DNA of 55,826 nt from Leeuwenhoekiella parthenopeia (GCF_020782115.1 NZ_JAJGMW010000028.1:1-55826), one strand, 5' to 3'. Shown: positions 15,228 to 24,386, counted from the first letter of the stretch. Program-made: numbers and translations. The notes: a model not told the origin generated them from the letters alone.

Positions 15228-15380
15228 AAGGATACGATTGGAGAGATTTCCGCAGGAACTAAACTAAAATAAGGATACGATTGAAGAGATTTCCTTAGGA
15301 ACCAAACTAAAACAAGGATACGATTGAAGAGATTTCCTTAGGAACCAAACTAAAACAAGGATACGATTGAAGAGATTTCC
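15228..15380. repeat. 43-bp tandem repeat ending in an ATTTCCG palindrome
   Basis: Three full 43-nt units (15228-15270, 15271-15313, 15314-15356), each starting AAGGATACGATTG. A partial fourth ends in a GATTTCCGTCTTCACGGAAAT hairpin (about 15382-15403). Each unit carries GAGATTTCC, half of the hairpin arm, so the array looks like a 43-nt unit amplified beside a palindromic element. It lies just upstream of trpA. Confidence 0.9.
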
Positions 15381-15414
15381 GTCTTCACGGAAATGACTAA
15401 AAGATTATATAAAC

Positions 15415-16179
15415 ATGAACAGAATCAATAAAAAACTACAGGAAGATAAAAAACTGCTTTCCATCTATTTTACGGCAGGTTATCCTAAGCTTCAGGATAC
15501 CACGACCGTTATTCACGAACTGGTAAAAGCAGGTGTCGATATGATCGAAATTGGTTTACCGTTTAGCGATCCGCTGGCAGACGGGCCTACCATTCAGGAG
15601 AGTTCGACCGCAGCCCTTAAAAACGGGATGACCACCTCTACCCTTTTTGAGCAGATCAAAGACATCCGTAAGACTGTGGATATTCCACTCATCGTGATGG
15701 GCTATTTCAATCCAATGCTTCAGTACGGTGTGGAAGAATTTTGCGCTAAATGTGCAGAGATAGGTATTGACGGCCTCATTATGCCCGACCTTCCGCTGGC
15801 CGAATACGAGATGCATTACAAAGCCATCTTTGAGAAGTACGACCTTAAGATGATTTTCCTCATTACCCCACAAACGTCAGATGCGCGCATCCGCCAAATT
15901 GATGCTGCCAGCGATGCCTTTATCTATATGGTAAGCAGCGCGAGTACCACCGGTAAAACTTCAGGCTTCAGCACGGTGCAAACCGATTATTTTGAACGCA
16001 TTGCAAAGCTTCAGCTTAAAAACCCACAGATTGTAGGCTTCGGTATTAAGGATGAAGATACCTTTAAAGCCGCCACTCAAACGGCTAAAGGAGCTATAAT
16101 TGGTTCGGCATTTATTAAGGCACTCACAGCAGATGGTATAGAAGGAATTGGCCGTTTCATTTCAACAATTCGACCCTAA
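15415..16179 (+). CDS. trpA: Tryptophan synthase alpha subunit
   Basis: A 254-residue TIM-barrel lyase that splits indole-3-glycerol phosphate and passes indole to TrpB. The catalytic residues are Glu45 (MIEIGLPF) and Asp56 (SDPLADGP); the later LIMPDLPL and GFGIKDE motifs are also present. The length is normal. It is the last gene of the operon. Long repeats separate it from trpB, so its expression may depend on readthrough across several hairpins. Confidence 0.97.
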   Translation: MNRINKKLQEDKKLLSIYFTAGYPKLQDTTTVIHELVKAGVDMIEIGLPFSDPLADGPTIQESSTAALKNGMTTSTLFEQIKDIRKTVDIPLIVMGYFNPMLQYGVEEFCAKCAEIGIDGLIMPDLPLAEYEMHYKAIFEKYDLKMIFLITPQTSDARIRQIDAASDAFIYMVSSASTTGKTSGFSTVQTDYFERIAKLQLKNPQIVGFGIKDEDTFKAATQTAKGAIIGSAFIKALTADGIEGIGRFISTIRP

Positions 16180-16299
16180 AACCAACAAGTGGCTGATTGC
16201 GAAGGCTTTTTGTGTATTTTAACGGGATCTTAATACTGCATTATCAGTATTTAACACGCGCTATGAGTATCTTGAATTGAATTTAAAAAAGATAGTATT

Positions 16300-16434
16300 A
16301 TGGCAAAGAAATTTGAACGAAAAGTAGAACAAAAAGATAGCGATCCCACAAGTAGTTTAGGGGACCGAAAGAAACAAACCAATAAGGTTGATATTGATGA
16401 GAAAACCATCAAAGATCAACAAAATAAAAAATAA
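16300..16434 (+). CDS. Small charged hypothetical protein (44 aa)
   Basis: An ORF of 44 codons plus stop, starting MAKKFERKVEQKD and rich in Lys, Asp and Gln with almost no hydrophobic residues. It is probably soluble and disordered. A purine-rich AAAAAAGA lies 8 nt before the ATG, and a strong terminator follows the stop at 47 nt. No family is recognised. It could be a real small protein or chance; the terminator is compatible with a transcript ending here. Confidence 0.5.
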   Translation: MAKKFERKVEQKDSDPTSSLGDRKKQTNKVDIDEKTIKDQQNKK

Positions 16435-16480
16435 GATTTACGTAATGTAAATTCCATTTTCGCCCAACTTTGTAGAATGG

Positions 16481-16516
16481 ATGCCGGTGCACTTAGGTGT
16501 ACCGGCATTTTTTTTT
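16481..16516 (+). terminator. Rho-independent terminator after trpA / small ORF
   Basis: Stem ATGCCGGTGCAC, loop TTAG, stem GTGTACCGGCAT (one mismatch in 12), then nine T. It ends transcription on the plus strand before the convergent lipoprotein gene. Confidence 0.92.
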
Positions 16517-16534
16517 GCATAAAATCAACCAGGC

Positions 16535-17281
16535 TTAGAATACCAGTTTCCCCAGCAAAACAGGATTGGTAATATCCTCCGCATTCAGTTCGTACTGCCT
16601 CAATTCACTGGCTCCAATAACCAGCAAATGATTGTCTCTGATGATGACGTCAAAAGCGTCGATCTCAATACCGCCCAGCAAATCGGGCTCTGCGGGCTTG
16701 GTCACATCAAAAATGCGTACCGTACCTGCATCAGTCACCAGCAGGTAGTTTTCGTAAAGCCCAAGGCCAATGGGTCGGTCCATTTCTACTGTGGTGAGCA
16801 ATACCGGCTCCCGCGGATTTTTAGTATCATACACCTGAAGCTGATTGATAGTTCCCATACACACTGCGTTGGTATGCAGGGTCACGTAGGTATAATCACC
16901 GCTCGAAACCACAGGATCACAACTGCGCACGTGCTGCACCTCAGAAAGCTTCAACGGAAACTTGGGATCTGAAATATCATAGATAAACATACCCAGTCTG
17001 CTTCCCATAAATAAATACTCATCAAGTGCGTAAAGGGTTTCGATATCAAAACCAATGTATTTATCACCGGTCTTAACGGGTTTATCGGGATCTGTAATAT
17101 CAAAAATATTCAAGGCCTGATCGTCTACCGTATAGAGGTAGTCACCAACCAGGGCAAAACGGGCCAGCGAGCCTCCCTGACCATCCCCACCGGCAGCGTC
17201 ATTGGCTACCGCGCTGGTATCACCCTCGCACGAAGTGAGGATCAAAACAAAAAGCAACAACGTGTATCCTATATTTTTCAT
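16535..17281 (-). CDS. LVIVD-repeat lipoprotein (beta-propeller-like)
   Basis: A 248-residue lipoprotein with lipobox LTSC (Cys18). The mature part is made of repeated units of the kind YLYTVDDQALNIFDITDPDKP, LFMGSRLGMFIYDISDP, LQVYDTKNPREP, LLVTDAGTVRIFDVTKPAEP. These are LVIVD repeats, usually folded as a propeller on the cell surface. It starts 3 nt after the upstream lipoprotein gene stops, so the two are one operon and perhaps one complex. Its ligand is unknown. Confidence 0.85.
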   Translation of the reverse strand: MKNIGYTLLLFVLILTSCEGDTSAVANDAAGGDGQGGSLARFALVGDYLYTVDDQALNIFDITDPDKPVKTGDKYIGFDIETLYALDEYLFMGSRLGMFIYDISDPKFPLKLSEVQHVRSCDPVVSSGDYTYVTLHTNAVCMGTINQLQVYDTKNPREPVLLTTVEMDRPIGLGLYENYLLVTDAGTVRIFDVTKPAEPDLLGGIEIDAFDVIIRDNHLLVIGASELRQYELNAEDITNPVLLGKLVF

Positions 17282-17284
17282 GAT

Positions 17285-17806
17285 CTAGTCTTCTTTTAGT
17301 TTATACCCCACGACAATCAACTCCTCTTCTACGCCATAATTTTCAGGACTTAAACCTTCGGGAGATATCAAAGCCGGAAACGCTTGCTGCTCCCGGTGTA
17401 GCAGCTGCAATTCATCTGCACCTCTTTCATAGCGAAAAGCGACAAGATCAATAAGATGATGCGAGTACATCACAGTTCCCCGTATGGCCAGATCGGTACT
17501 CCCGGGAATGCTGATAAAAGCCAAAGATTGCGGATCTTCAGGATTGGTATTATCAAAGACGTGAAAACCTTCCTGCTTTTCATTGATGTACATCATGGCA
17601 TCTTTGATGTAAATCTTTCCCGCATTTTGTACGGGGCGCGAAGGCATCAGTTTTATAGTTTCTTCAAAATCGGCCCGGGTTTGTGTAATGGGCTCGTAGG
17701 CTATGTGATAAGGATCTACAACCTGAGGCCCATCATCATCTACGGTATACCAGCAGGACTGCAACAGCATTGCCACTCCAAAAAGCAGGAAGTACATTTT
17801 TTTCAT
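17285..17806 (-). CDS. Lipoprotein, partner of the LVIVD protein
   Basis: A 173-residue protein with lipobox LLQSC (Cys18). It contains IYIKDAMMYINEKQEGFHVF followed by DNTNPEDPQSLAFISIPG, which is one LVIVD-like unit. This suggests a smaller relative of the downstream gene, 3 nt away. The C-terminal part is unlike a standard repeat. The two products may interact, but nothing in the sequence proves it. Confidence 0.75.
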   Translation of the reverse strand: MKKMYFLLFGVAMLLQSCWYTVDDDGPQVVDPYHIAYEPITQTRADFEETIKLMPSRPVQNAGKIYIKDAMMYINEKQEGFHVFDNTNPEDPQSLAFISIPGSTDLAIRGTVMYSHHLIDLVAFRYERGADELQLLHREQQAFPALISPEGLSPENYGVEEELIVVGYKLKED

Positions 17807-18276
17807 AATTGATCGATTTAGTTCGTGTTAATTAATCAAAAGATGCGGTTTTCGGTTAAGGGTTGCGTTCCGAAACGAAATAGTACAGGAATTTTAATTT
17901 CAGAACCCACAGAATCTGAGGGTTTTAGCTACTTGCTGCGGAATTTTAAAAGGTATTAGTACAAAAAAGACAAGCTTTTGACGTTTTGCATCCTTCTAAA
18001 CATCAACTCGGCCGTCATCTTGAGCGCTTATTTTGGTAATTAGTCTACACTAAATGCTCTCGACTGCACTTCAACAAGCTCAGTGTGACACGCTCGACCT
18101 GAAAGTAAACCACATGTTATGATGCAGTATACTTCATAGCTTAATTTTCAGTTGAATCTAAAAACGCTCACAAGGTAGCTTTTAACAGAAACAGCTCCAG
18201 CCGTTAAACTTATACTAATCTCCTGCGCGAAAAACCCGGGGGATATGAAAAACTTTAATTTCGTAAAAAACTACCT
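17807..18276. other. Intergenic region with one dispersed repeat
   Basis: A divergent spacer of 470 nt between the lipoprotein pair and the dehydrogenase operon. No ORF or RNA is seen. The only clear element is 18061-18097, the inverted partner of the trpF insertion (35 of 37 nt identical). Both flanking operons must have promoters here; no strong TAnnTTTG could be assigned with confidence. Confidence 0.7.
18061..18097. repeat. Dispersed repeat, intergenic copy matching trpF
   Basis: The reverse complement matches 12996-13032 inside trpF with two mismatches. It contains CACTGAGCTTGT and the arm GAAGTG of the same palindromic element family. Confidence 0.92.
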
Positions 18277-19548
18277 ATGAATAAATTATTCTACACACTA
18301 GCCTTAGCAGTCGCTTTTACAGCCTGTAAAAATGATAAAAAGGTTTCTGAAGAGACCAAAGAAGATCTTGCCGATAACGGCAGCGTCACGGTTGAAACCA
18401 CAGTAGGACCTTTAGAACTTCCTGCTCCCTTTGCTTCCGAATCGGTTACCAAAGAAAGCAAGGTGGTCGCCTGGCCCGAAGGCAAGACTCCCGTAGCCCC
18501 TGAAGGTTTTACAGTAACCCGCTTTGCAGATGAGCTGCAGCACCCGCGATGGACCTACGTAGCTCCCAATAACGACATTTTCGTAGCCGAATCAAATACC
18601 CGAAACAGCGCCAATCAAATCACCCTCCTTCGCGATACCAACAGCGACGGAAGCGTTGATGAACGTTTTGTATTTAAAGATGGGCTCAATCAGAATTTTG
18701 GGATGCTGGTTCTTAGTGACTATTTCTACATCGCCAATACCGATGGACTTTACCGTTACCCGTATACCGAAGGTCAAACCAAACTGGAAGGCGAAGGCGA
18801 GAAAATCGTTGAACTTTCGGCCAGCGGTTACAACAACCACTGGACGCGTAATATCATCACCAACGAAGCTAAAGACAAAATATACATTTCGGTAGGTTCT
18901 GCCAGTAACGTGGGCGAACAGGGAATGGAGAAAGAAGAGCGACGTGCGGTAATTTTAGAAGTAAACCCCGACGGAAGCGGCGAAATCACCTATGCTTCGG
19001 GATTGAGAAATCCTGTGGGCATGGACTGGAACCCGGTTACCGGCGAACTTTGGACCGCCGTAAACGAGCGGGATGAATTGGGAAACAATCTGGTTCCTGA
19101 TTATGCGACCAGTGTCAAAAAAGGCGGCTGGTACGGATGGCCGTACAGCTATTATGGCCAGATTAATGATCCACGTTGGGAAGAAGACCCGCATCAGGAT
19201 CTGGTAGACAAAGCCATTGTTCCCGATGTGCCCTTGGGATCCCATACCGCCTCTTTAGGATTTACCTTTTACACCGGAAATAAGTTTCCGGCTGAATATC
19301 AAAACGGAGCTTTTGTTGGGCAGCATGGCTCGTGGAATCGCGAACCCTTCTCGGGCTATAAAGTGGTCTTTATTCCATTTGAAAACGGAAAGCCAAAACC
19401 GGCTGTTGATTTCCTTACCGGTTTTATCCCCGATGAAAACGGAAACGAAGTTTATGGTCGCCCGGTTGCAACTACCGTTGCTCCTGATGGCTCCCTGCTG
19501 GTTAACGATGACGACAGCGGTATAATCTGGAGGGTTTCAGCAAACTAG
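18277..19548 (+). CDS. PQQ-dependent sugar dehydrogenase-like lipoprotein (sorbosone dehydrogenase family)
   Basis: A 423-residue protein with a lipobox FTAC (Cys17), so probably a periplasmic or surface lipoprotein. The six-bladed soluble quinoprotein fold is indicated by LQHPRWTYVAPNNDIFVAES, NNHWTRNIIT, ASGLRNPVGMDWNP, ELWTAVNERDELG and KKGGWYGWPYSYYG. Their order and the RNP and NERD motifs match PQQ-binding aldose/sorbosone dehydrogenases. It oxidises a sugar or alcohol with PQQ as cofactor; the substrate is unknown. The TonB receptor gene starts at the very next base after the stop. No PQQ synthesis gene is in the window. Confidence 0.85.
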   Translation: MNKLFYTLALAVAFTACKNDKKVSEETKEDLADNGSVTVETTVGPLELPAPFASESVTKESKVVAWPEGKTPVAPEGFTVTRFADELQHPRWTYVAPNNDIFVAESNTRNSANQITLLRDTNSDGSVDERFVFKDGLNQNFGMLVLSDYFYIANTDGLYRYPYTEGQTKLEGEGEKIVELSASGYNNHWTRNIITNEAKDKIYISVGSASNVGEQGMEKEERRAVILEVNPDGSGEITYASGLRNPVGMDWNPVTGELWTAVNERDELGNNLVPDYATSVKKGGWYGWPYSYYGQINDPRWEEDPHQDLVDKAIVPDVPLGSHTASLGFTFYTGNKFPAEYQNGAFVGQHGSWNREPFSGYKVVFIPFENGKPKPAVDFLTGFIPDENGNEVYGRPVATTVAPDGSLLVNDDDSGIIWRVSAN

Positions 19549-21630
19549 ATGAAAAACCTCCTGCTGCTCTGTACCTTATTGGTTACGTCCCTTGGCTTTT
19601 CTCAGGAAGAAACAGCGACCGACTCGTTGACCCAACGCAATACCTTAGGCGAAATCCTGATTACCGCAACCCCGGTTCAAAACCAACTGCAGCGCATTCC
19701 GGCGGCAGTGGCTGTAATTACCGCCCAAAATTTAGAGCGGGGTGATCAGCTTTCGGTAGCTAATGAGATCAACAAAATTCCCGGAATACAGATGCAGCAG
19801 GGTGCTCTGAACACCAGCCGCATCAGCATTCGCGGTCTGGGTGCACGCAGTCAATACTCCACAAACCGGGTAAAGGCGTATCTTGAGGGTATTCCGCTTA
19901 CTACCGGCGAGGGAGAAACTACTCTTGAAGATTTAGACCTCAGCCTCATCCAAAACATAGAAATCATCAAAGGCCCCGCGAGCAGCAGTTACGGCGCGGG
20001 TTTGGGAGGAGCGATGCTGCTTTCGGTTATCAAACCCAAAAAACCGGGTTTTTCGGTGCGTTCAAATGCGATGACGGGTTCGTACGGACTTTTTAAGACG
20101 GGGGTATCGGGCTTGTATGCAGATGAGCAAACACAGGGATTTATAAGCTACAACCACCTGGAAAGCGACGGTTTTCGGGATAACAGCGGGTATAACCGCA
20201 ACAGTATTACGGCTTATGCCAAAACCCAGCTTAACGAAGTTTCAAGCCTTAGTTTTTTTGGGAATTATATCCGTCTCAAAGCCTACATTCCAAGTTCGAT
20301 AAACGCTAATGATTTTAGGGAAGCTCCGCAAAAAGCTGCATTTACCTGGGCGCAGGCCCAGGGTTATGAATCCTACGATAAAATTTTGGCAGGTCTGTCT
20401 TACGACTGGCAAATAAACGCTCAAAACCGCTGGACTACCAGCCTATTTACCAATACCCGCGACGGCTATGAGCCAAGACCTTTTGATATTCTGGACGAAA
20501 ACAGCCTTGCTTTCGGTATACGCAGCAATCTGAATTCTGAATTTTCGATTTTTCAGCTAAACGCGAAAAGCAGCATTGGCGTAGAATATTTTGATGAACA
20601 CTATAAAGCCGAATTGTTTGAGAATAACTACGAAAGCAATCCGGGTAACGGAAGCATTCAGGGAAACCGCTTTGCTGATCAGGAACAGGACCGAAAATAC
20701 CTGAATCTTTTCGCCCAAATACAACTAAAATTTACAGAACGGCTTACGGGAGATTTCGGCCTTAATTACAACCACAGCCGTTATATTCTGGATGATATCT
20801 TAAACGAAAACGGCACAGACAATTCGGGCACCTATACCTATCCCCGCATCTTTTTACCTCAGGCGGGTGTGACCTACGAGGCTTTTACCGATAAGTTTAT
20901 CTACGCGACCGTTGCCCGTGGTTTTTCACTGCCCACGGTTGCCGAAACCCTGACACCCGAAGGCGCCATCAATCCCGAAATCAAACCCGAAACCGGCGTA
21001 AATTATGAGCTCGGTTTTAAAGGGCAATGGTTACAAAAACGGCTCTATACCGAAGTAGCATTCTACACGGTGCAGGTTGACAACCTGCTGGTGGCAGAAC
21101 GTGTGGGCAATGATCAGTACGTAGGCCGCAACGCCGGAAAAACCGATCACAACGGTGTAGAATTTTTCGCACAATACCGGGATTATATAGGTGAAAACCT
21201 GATGCTTCAGCCCTACGCATCTGTAGCGCTAAACGACTATTCCTTCGAAAAATTCACAGACCGGGACGTCGATTACAGCGGCAATGATCTTACCGGCGTC
21301 GCAGACCGGGTGATTAATTTGGGACTTGATCTATCGTGGAAAAGCTGGAGCTTCAATACCAATTACCGCCATACCGGAAGCATTCCGCTTGATGATGCAA
21401 ATAGTATTTACAGCGATTCGTATAATGTGGTGAATCTGCGTAGCGATTATGCTTTTGAGTTGGGCAAGACTTTAGACCTGAATGTATTTGGAGGCATCAA
21501 CAATCTGTTTGATGCAGACTATGCCGCACAGATTTTACCCAATGCGACCGGTTTTGGAGGCAGTTTACCCCGATATTACTATCCCGGCGAACCGATTAAT
21601 TTTTACCTGGGACTGAATTTTCAATTCTAA
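19549..21630 (+). CDS. TonB-dependent outer membrane receptor, PqqU (YncD)-like
   Basis: A 693-residue protein with a signal peptide (about 1-18), a plug domain (about 33-150, with IRGLGARS, EGIPLTTGEG, IEIIKGPASSSYGAG) and a barrel ending LGLNFQF. It has no SusC-type carboxypeptidase extension, so it resembles siderophore-type receptors. From memory, E. coli PqqU has closely parallel wording (IRGFGSRS, DGIPATMPDG, RGPFSALYG, and RYYEPSPGRN near the end, here RYYYPGEPIN). Adjacency to a PQQ enzyme fits a role in PQQ import. Iron or other small ligands remain possible. Confidence 0.88.
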   Translation: MKNLLLLCTLLVTSLGFSQEETATDSLTQRNTLGEILITATPVQNQLQRIPAAVAVITAQNLERGDQLSVANEINKIPGIQMQQGALNTSRISIRGLGARSQYSTNRVKAYLEGIPLTTGEGETTLEDLDLSLIQNIEIIKGPASSSYGAGLGGAMLLSVIKPKKPGFSVRSNAMTGSYGLFKTGVSGLYADEQTQGFISYNHLESDGFRDNSGYNRNSITAYAKTQLNEVSSLSFFGNYIRLKAYIPSSINANDFREAPQKAAFTWAQAQGYESYDKILAGLSYDWQINAQNRWTTSLFTNTRDGYEPRPFDILDENSLAFGIRSNLNSEFSIFQLNAKSSIGVEYFDEHYKAELFENNYESNPGNGSIQGNRFADQEQDRKYLNLFAQIQLKFTERLTGDFGLNYNHSRYILDDILNENGTDNSGTYTYPRIFLPQAGVTYEAFTDKFIYATVARGFSLPTVAETLTPEGAINPEIKPETGVNYELGFKGQWLQKRLYTEVAFYTVQVDNLLVAERVGNDQYVGRNAGKTDHNGVEFFAQYRDYIGENLMLQPYASVALNDYSFEKFTDRDVDYSGNDLTGVADRVINLGLDLSWKSWSFNTNYRHTGSIPLDDANSIYSDSYNVVNLRSDYAFELGKTLDLNVFGGINNLFDADYAAQILPNATGFGGSLPRYYYPGEPINFYLGLNFQF

Positions 21631-21673
21631 ATTCAGAATTCAGAATTATTGAATAACCCAATAATCAATAACT

Positions 21674-22450
21674 TCAATTACTCCCGGGTTTCGCCAGCCC
21701 CTCTTGCTTAAACTTTTTAATTTCGGCATTAAAGCTTTCGCTAAGGGCAAGAAGTTCTTTCAACAGATCGAGTTGGTGCTCGGTTTCGAGCAGGATTCCA
21801 TCCAGATTTACCGCGCCCACATATTCAAAAAAGAGATTTTGATATTCGGCTTCGATCTTGAGCTGTTCCCTTAAAAACTTCTGATCAAAATAGGCGTCAG
21901 TAGCAAATAACTGCTGCATGCGTTCATACGAGATCACTCCGTAATCCTTTTCCTTTTTGGAGGGATCTTTTTTAAACAAGCTTGCAAAGCGTTTGGCCAA
22001 CATTATAAAATCGATACCCTGAGAAGTGTATTGCGGGCGGTAAGCCTGTGGATTGAGCTGATAATCTCTTTTGACCAGGTCATTAACCTTGGCTGTATAT
22101 TCCTCCTGATTGAATTCTTTGGGCTTCGGCGCTTCGGTTAGGCGTACTTCGTCAAGTTCGTTGAGATTTTCATTTAATGCAACCACCCAGCGTTGCTCGA
22201 GTTGCTCTTGTTCCACAATAAAAACCTGAGTTTCCATAAAAGGTGCGCTAAACACCAGCGAATCATTCAGGCGGGCTGCGATACTAAAATCGCCCGCATC
22301 GGTAGTAACGGTCGACTTCTTTTGGGTGCGGTTTTCCACCAAAACACCCGGAACACGCTTATCGCCGGCATAAACCTTACCCGAGGTATTTTGCGCTTTC
22401 GCGGCTGCGAAAATCAAAAAAGTAACAAGAAAAATAAGGTTTTTGATCAT
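21674..22450 (-). CDS. CarboxypepD_reg-like exported protein
   Basis: A 258-residue protein starting MIKNLIFLVTFLIFAAAKAQ, with a clear signal peptide. The open frame extends 76 codons upstream into coaD, but the added residues have no signal and no sense, so I place the start at 22450. Residues about 20-95 look like a carboxypeptidase regulatory-like beta domain (SGKVYAGDKRVPGVLVENRT), a domain commonly found on exported Bacteroidota proteins. The rest is helical and Lys/Gln-rich. The role is unknown. Confidence 0.75.
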   Translation of the reverse strand: MIKNLIFLVTFLIFAAAKAQNTSGKVYAGDKRVPGVLVENRTQKKSTVTTDAGDFSIAARLNDSLVFSAPFMETQVFIVEQEQLEQRWVVALNENLNELDEVRLTEAPKPKEFNQEEYTAKVNDLVKRDYQLNPQAYRPQYTSQGIDFIMLAKRFASLFKKDPSKKEKDYGVISYERMQQLFATDAYFDQKFLREQLKIEAEYQNLFFEYVGAVNLDGILLETEHQLDLLKELLALSESFNAEIKKFKQEGLAKPGSN

Positions 22451-22508
22451 AGATAAATGGTGTAGGCTTACTCTAAAGACCTGACTAGTGCACTTGCGTT
22501 GCAGTTTT

Positions 22509-22961
22509 CTAAATACGCACAGCATCAGGCACAAGCCCGGTGTAATCCCCACCATTGCGAATAACGTCGCGCACAATTGAAGACGAAATATAACTCTTAC
22601 CCGAAGAGGTGAGTAAAAACACAGTCTCAATCTGCGCCAGTTTTCGGTTGGTATGGGCAATGGCCTTTTCAAACTCAAAATCCGCCGGATTGCGCAAACC
22701 GCGCAGAATAAAGCCGGAGTCGGTTTTGTTACAAAAATCTACGGTAAGCCCTTCGTAGGTCATCACCTTAATGCGGGATTCGTCTTTAAATGATTCCTTT
22801 AAAAAGTGTTCGCGTTGCTCAAGCGTAAACATGTATTTCTTTTCGGCATTAACCCCTATGGCGAGAATGATCTCATCAAAAAGTTTGAGCCCACGCTCAA
22901 TGATGTCGTAATGACCTAAGGTAAGGGGGTCAAATGATCCTGGAAATACTGCGCGTTTCAT
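22509..22961 (-). CDS. coaD: Phosphopantetheine adenylyltransferase
   Basis: A 150-residue nucleotidyltransferase for the penultimate step of coenzyme A synthesis. MKRAVFPGSFDPLTLGHYDI holds the TxGH motif (T14, H17). FILRGLRNPADFEFE and the C-terminal YISSSIVRD motif are family signatures. The start is set at ATG 22961; the seven residues upstream in frame do not match the family. It lies 226 nt downstream of ddl on the same strand. Confidence 0.96.
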   Translation of the reverse strand: MKRAVFPGSFDPLTLGHYDIIERGLKLFDEIILAIGVNAEKKYMFTLEQREHFLKESFKDESRIKVMTYEGLTVDFCNKTDSGFILRGLRNPADFEFEKAIAHTNRKLAQIETVFLLTSSGKSYISSSIVRDVIRNGGDYTGLVPDAVRI

Positions 22962-23036
22962 AAATAGGAATTCAAAATTCAAGGTTGAATATTAAAAGTA
23001 CAAAAACAAGTGCGTTTAAATCTGTTTACGGTTTAA

Positions 23037-23073
23037 GGTTTACGGTTACTTCAAGCTTGAAAACCGTTGAACC
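23037..23073. repeat. Imperfect 37-bp inverted repeat between ddl and coaD
   Basis: GGTTTACGGTTACTTCAAG facing CTTGAAAACCGTTGAACC. The centre TTCAAGCTTGAA is a perfect 12-bp palindrome. No T run follows on either strand, so it is not a classic terminator. Confidence 0.7.
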
Positions 23074-23187
23074 GTGGAAAACTTTAATCGTTTAGGTATT
23101 TTAAACACCTTACTCTGACCTTTATGATAATAATTCAGAACCAATAAGTTTAAAATAAAAACTGCCTACTGAGACTGCCTGCTGAGA

Positions 23188-24171
23188 CTATCTTCTGTTA
23201 ATCGCCTGTTGAATAACGTTATCAAATAAATCTGAAAGCGAAATCCCCGCAACCTTTGCCTGCTGTGGGATGATACTTGCCGGACTAAGGCCCGGAGTGG
23301 TGTTGACTTCCAGAAAATGCGGTTCTCCGTTATGGAAAATAAATTCAGCACGGGTAAGTCCCTTCAGCTTTAGAATTTTAAACACGCGTTCTGCTTCACG
23401 CTGTACCGCATCGGTCTGCTCTGGTGAAATGCGTGCCGGTGTAATCTCCTGAGACTTTCCGGCATATTTGGCCTCGTAGTCAAAGAAGTCATTCTCGCTC
23501 ACAATTTCGGTGACCGGCAGGGCCGTGATTTTTCCGTTATAATTGATCACACCCACAGAAACTTCGGTACCTTCTAAAAAGGATTCGATAATGATCTCAT
23601 CGTCTTCCTTAAACGAATTTTCCAGCGCTGCTTCCAGATCTTCCGCAGCATAAACCTTCGAAACCCCAAAGCTGCTCCCCGCTTTATTCGCTTTTACAAA
23701 ACACGGCAAGCCCACTTTACTGATGATTTCTTCGGCATTGATGGCATCGCCCTGATTGATAAAATAATTGGTTGCTGTTTTAATTCCGTAAGCCCTAAGC
23801 ACACTGATACAATCGCGTTTATTAAACGTTAGCGCAGCTTCATAATAATTGCAGGCCGTCTGCGGAATATTAAGCAGACCTAAATACGCCTGAATGCGCC
23901 CGTCCTCACCGGGAGTACCATGAATGGTATTAAACACGCAGTCAAACTTGATTTTTGTCCCATCAAGCGTTATCGAAAAATCGCTTTTATCTACTGGAAT
24001 GGGTTTATGATCGGGGTGCGTACAATGCCACCCGTCTTTTAAAATGGAAATAGGATAAACGGTATATTTTGAAGGGTCGAGGTGTTTGCAAACGGTATTG
24101 CCACTCATCTGTGAAATTGCAGCTTCACTTGAATAACCACCCATCAGGACCGCAATAGTTAACTTAGACAT
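23188..24171 (-). CDS. ddl: D-alanine--D-alanine ligase
   Basis: A 327-residue ATP-grasp ligase that makes the D-Ala-D-Ala dipeptide of peptidoglycan. It starts MSKLTIAVLMGGYSSEAAIS, where the GGxSxE motif confirms ATG 24171 over the longer frame. HGTPGEDG, the mid-domain LPCFVKANKAGSSFGV and the metal-binding FLEVNTTPGL are all present. Two 13-nt CTGCCT(A/G)CTGAGA units directly follow its stop codon (23162-23187). Divergent from the PASTA protein gene, with which it shares a 215-nt spacer. Confidence 0.96.
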   Translation of the reverse strand: MSKLTIAVLMGGYSSEAAISQMSGNTVCKHLDPSKYTVYPISILKDGWHCTHPDHKPIPVDKSDFSITLDGTKIKFDCVFNTIHGTPGEDGRIQAYLGLLNIPQTACNYYEAALTFNKRDCISVLRAYGIKTATNYFINQGDAINAEEIISKVGLPCFVKANKAGSSFGVSKVYAAEDLEAALENSFKEDDEIIIESFLEGTEVSVGVINYNGKITALPVTEIVSENDFFDYEAKYAGKSQEITPARISPEQTDAVQREAERVFKILKLKGLTRAEFIFHNGEPHFLEVNTTPGLSPASIIPQQAKVAGISLSDLFDNVIQQAINRR

Positions 24172-24386
24172 AGTAAAACGAAAGCTTAACGTTAGGTATT
24201 CTTTACGGCTCCAAAGAACGCCAATTTTAGAATAAATAGGCAAAAAAAATGATTGTAATTGAGCTTCAGCCTAAATTAAGTTAAGTTTGCAAACGCATTA
24301 AGACTCCCTGAATAAAGCGCACATACGTTTTAGAACAGGTTGTCGTTTTTAACTAAAACAAAGAGCTCTCAGGAGCACAGGTATAT

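Noticed and set aside
22451-22678. N-terminal extension of the CarboxypepD_reg-like protein into coaD
   Set aside because: The extra 76 codons overlap coaD and encode no signal or conserved residues; the signal peptide starts at 22450.
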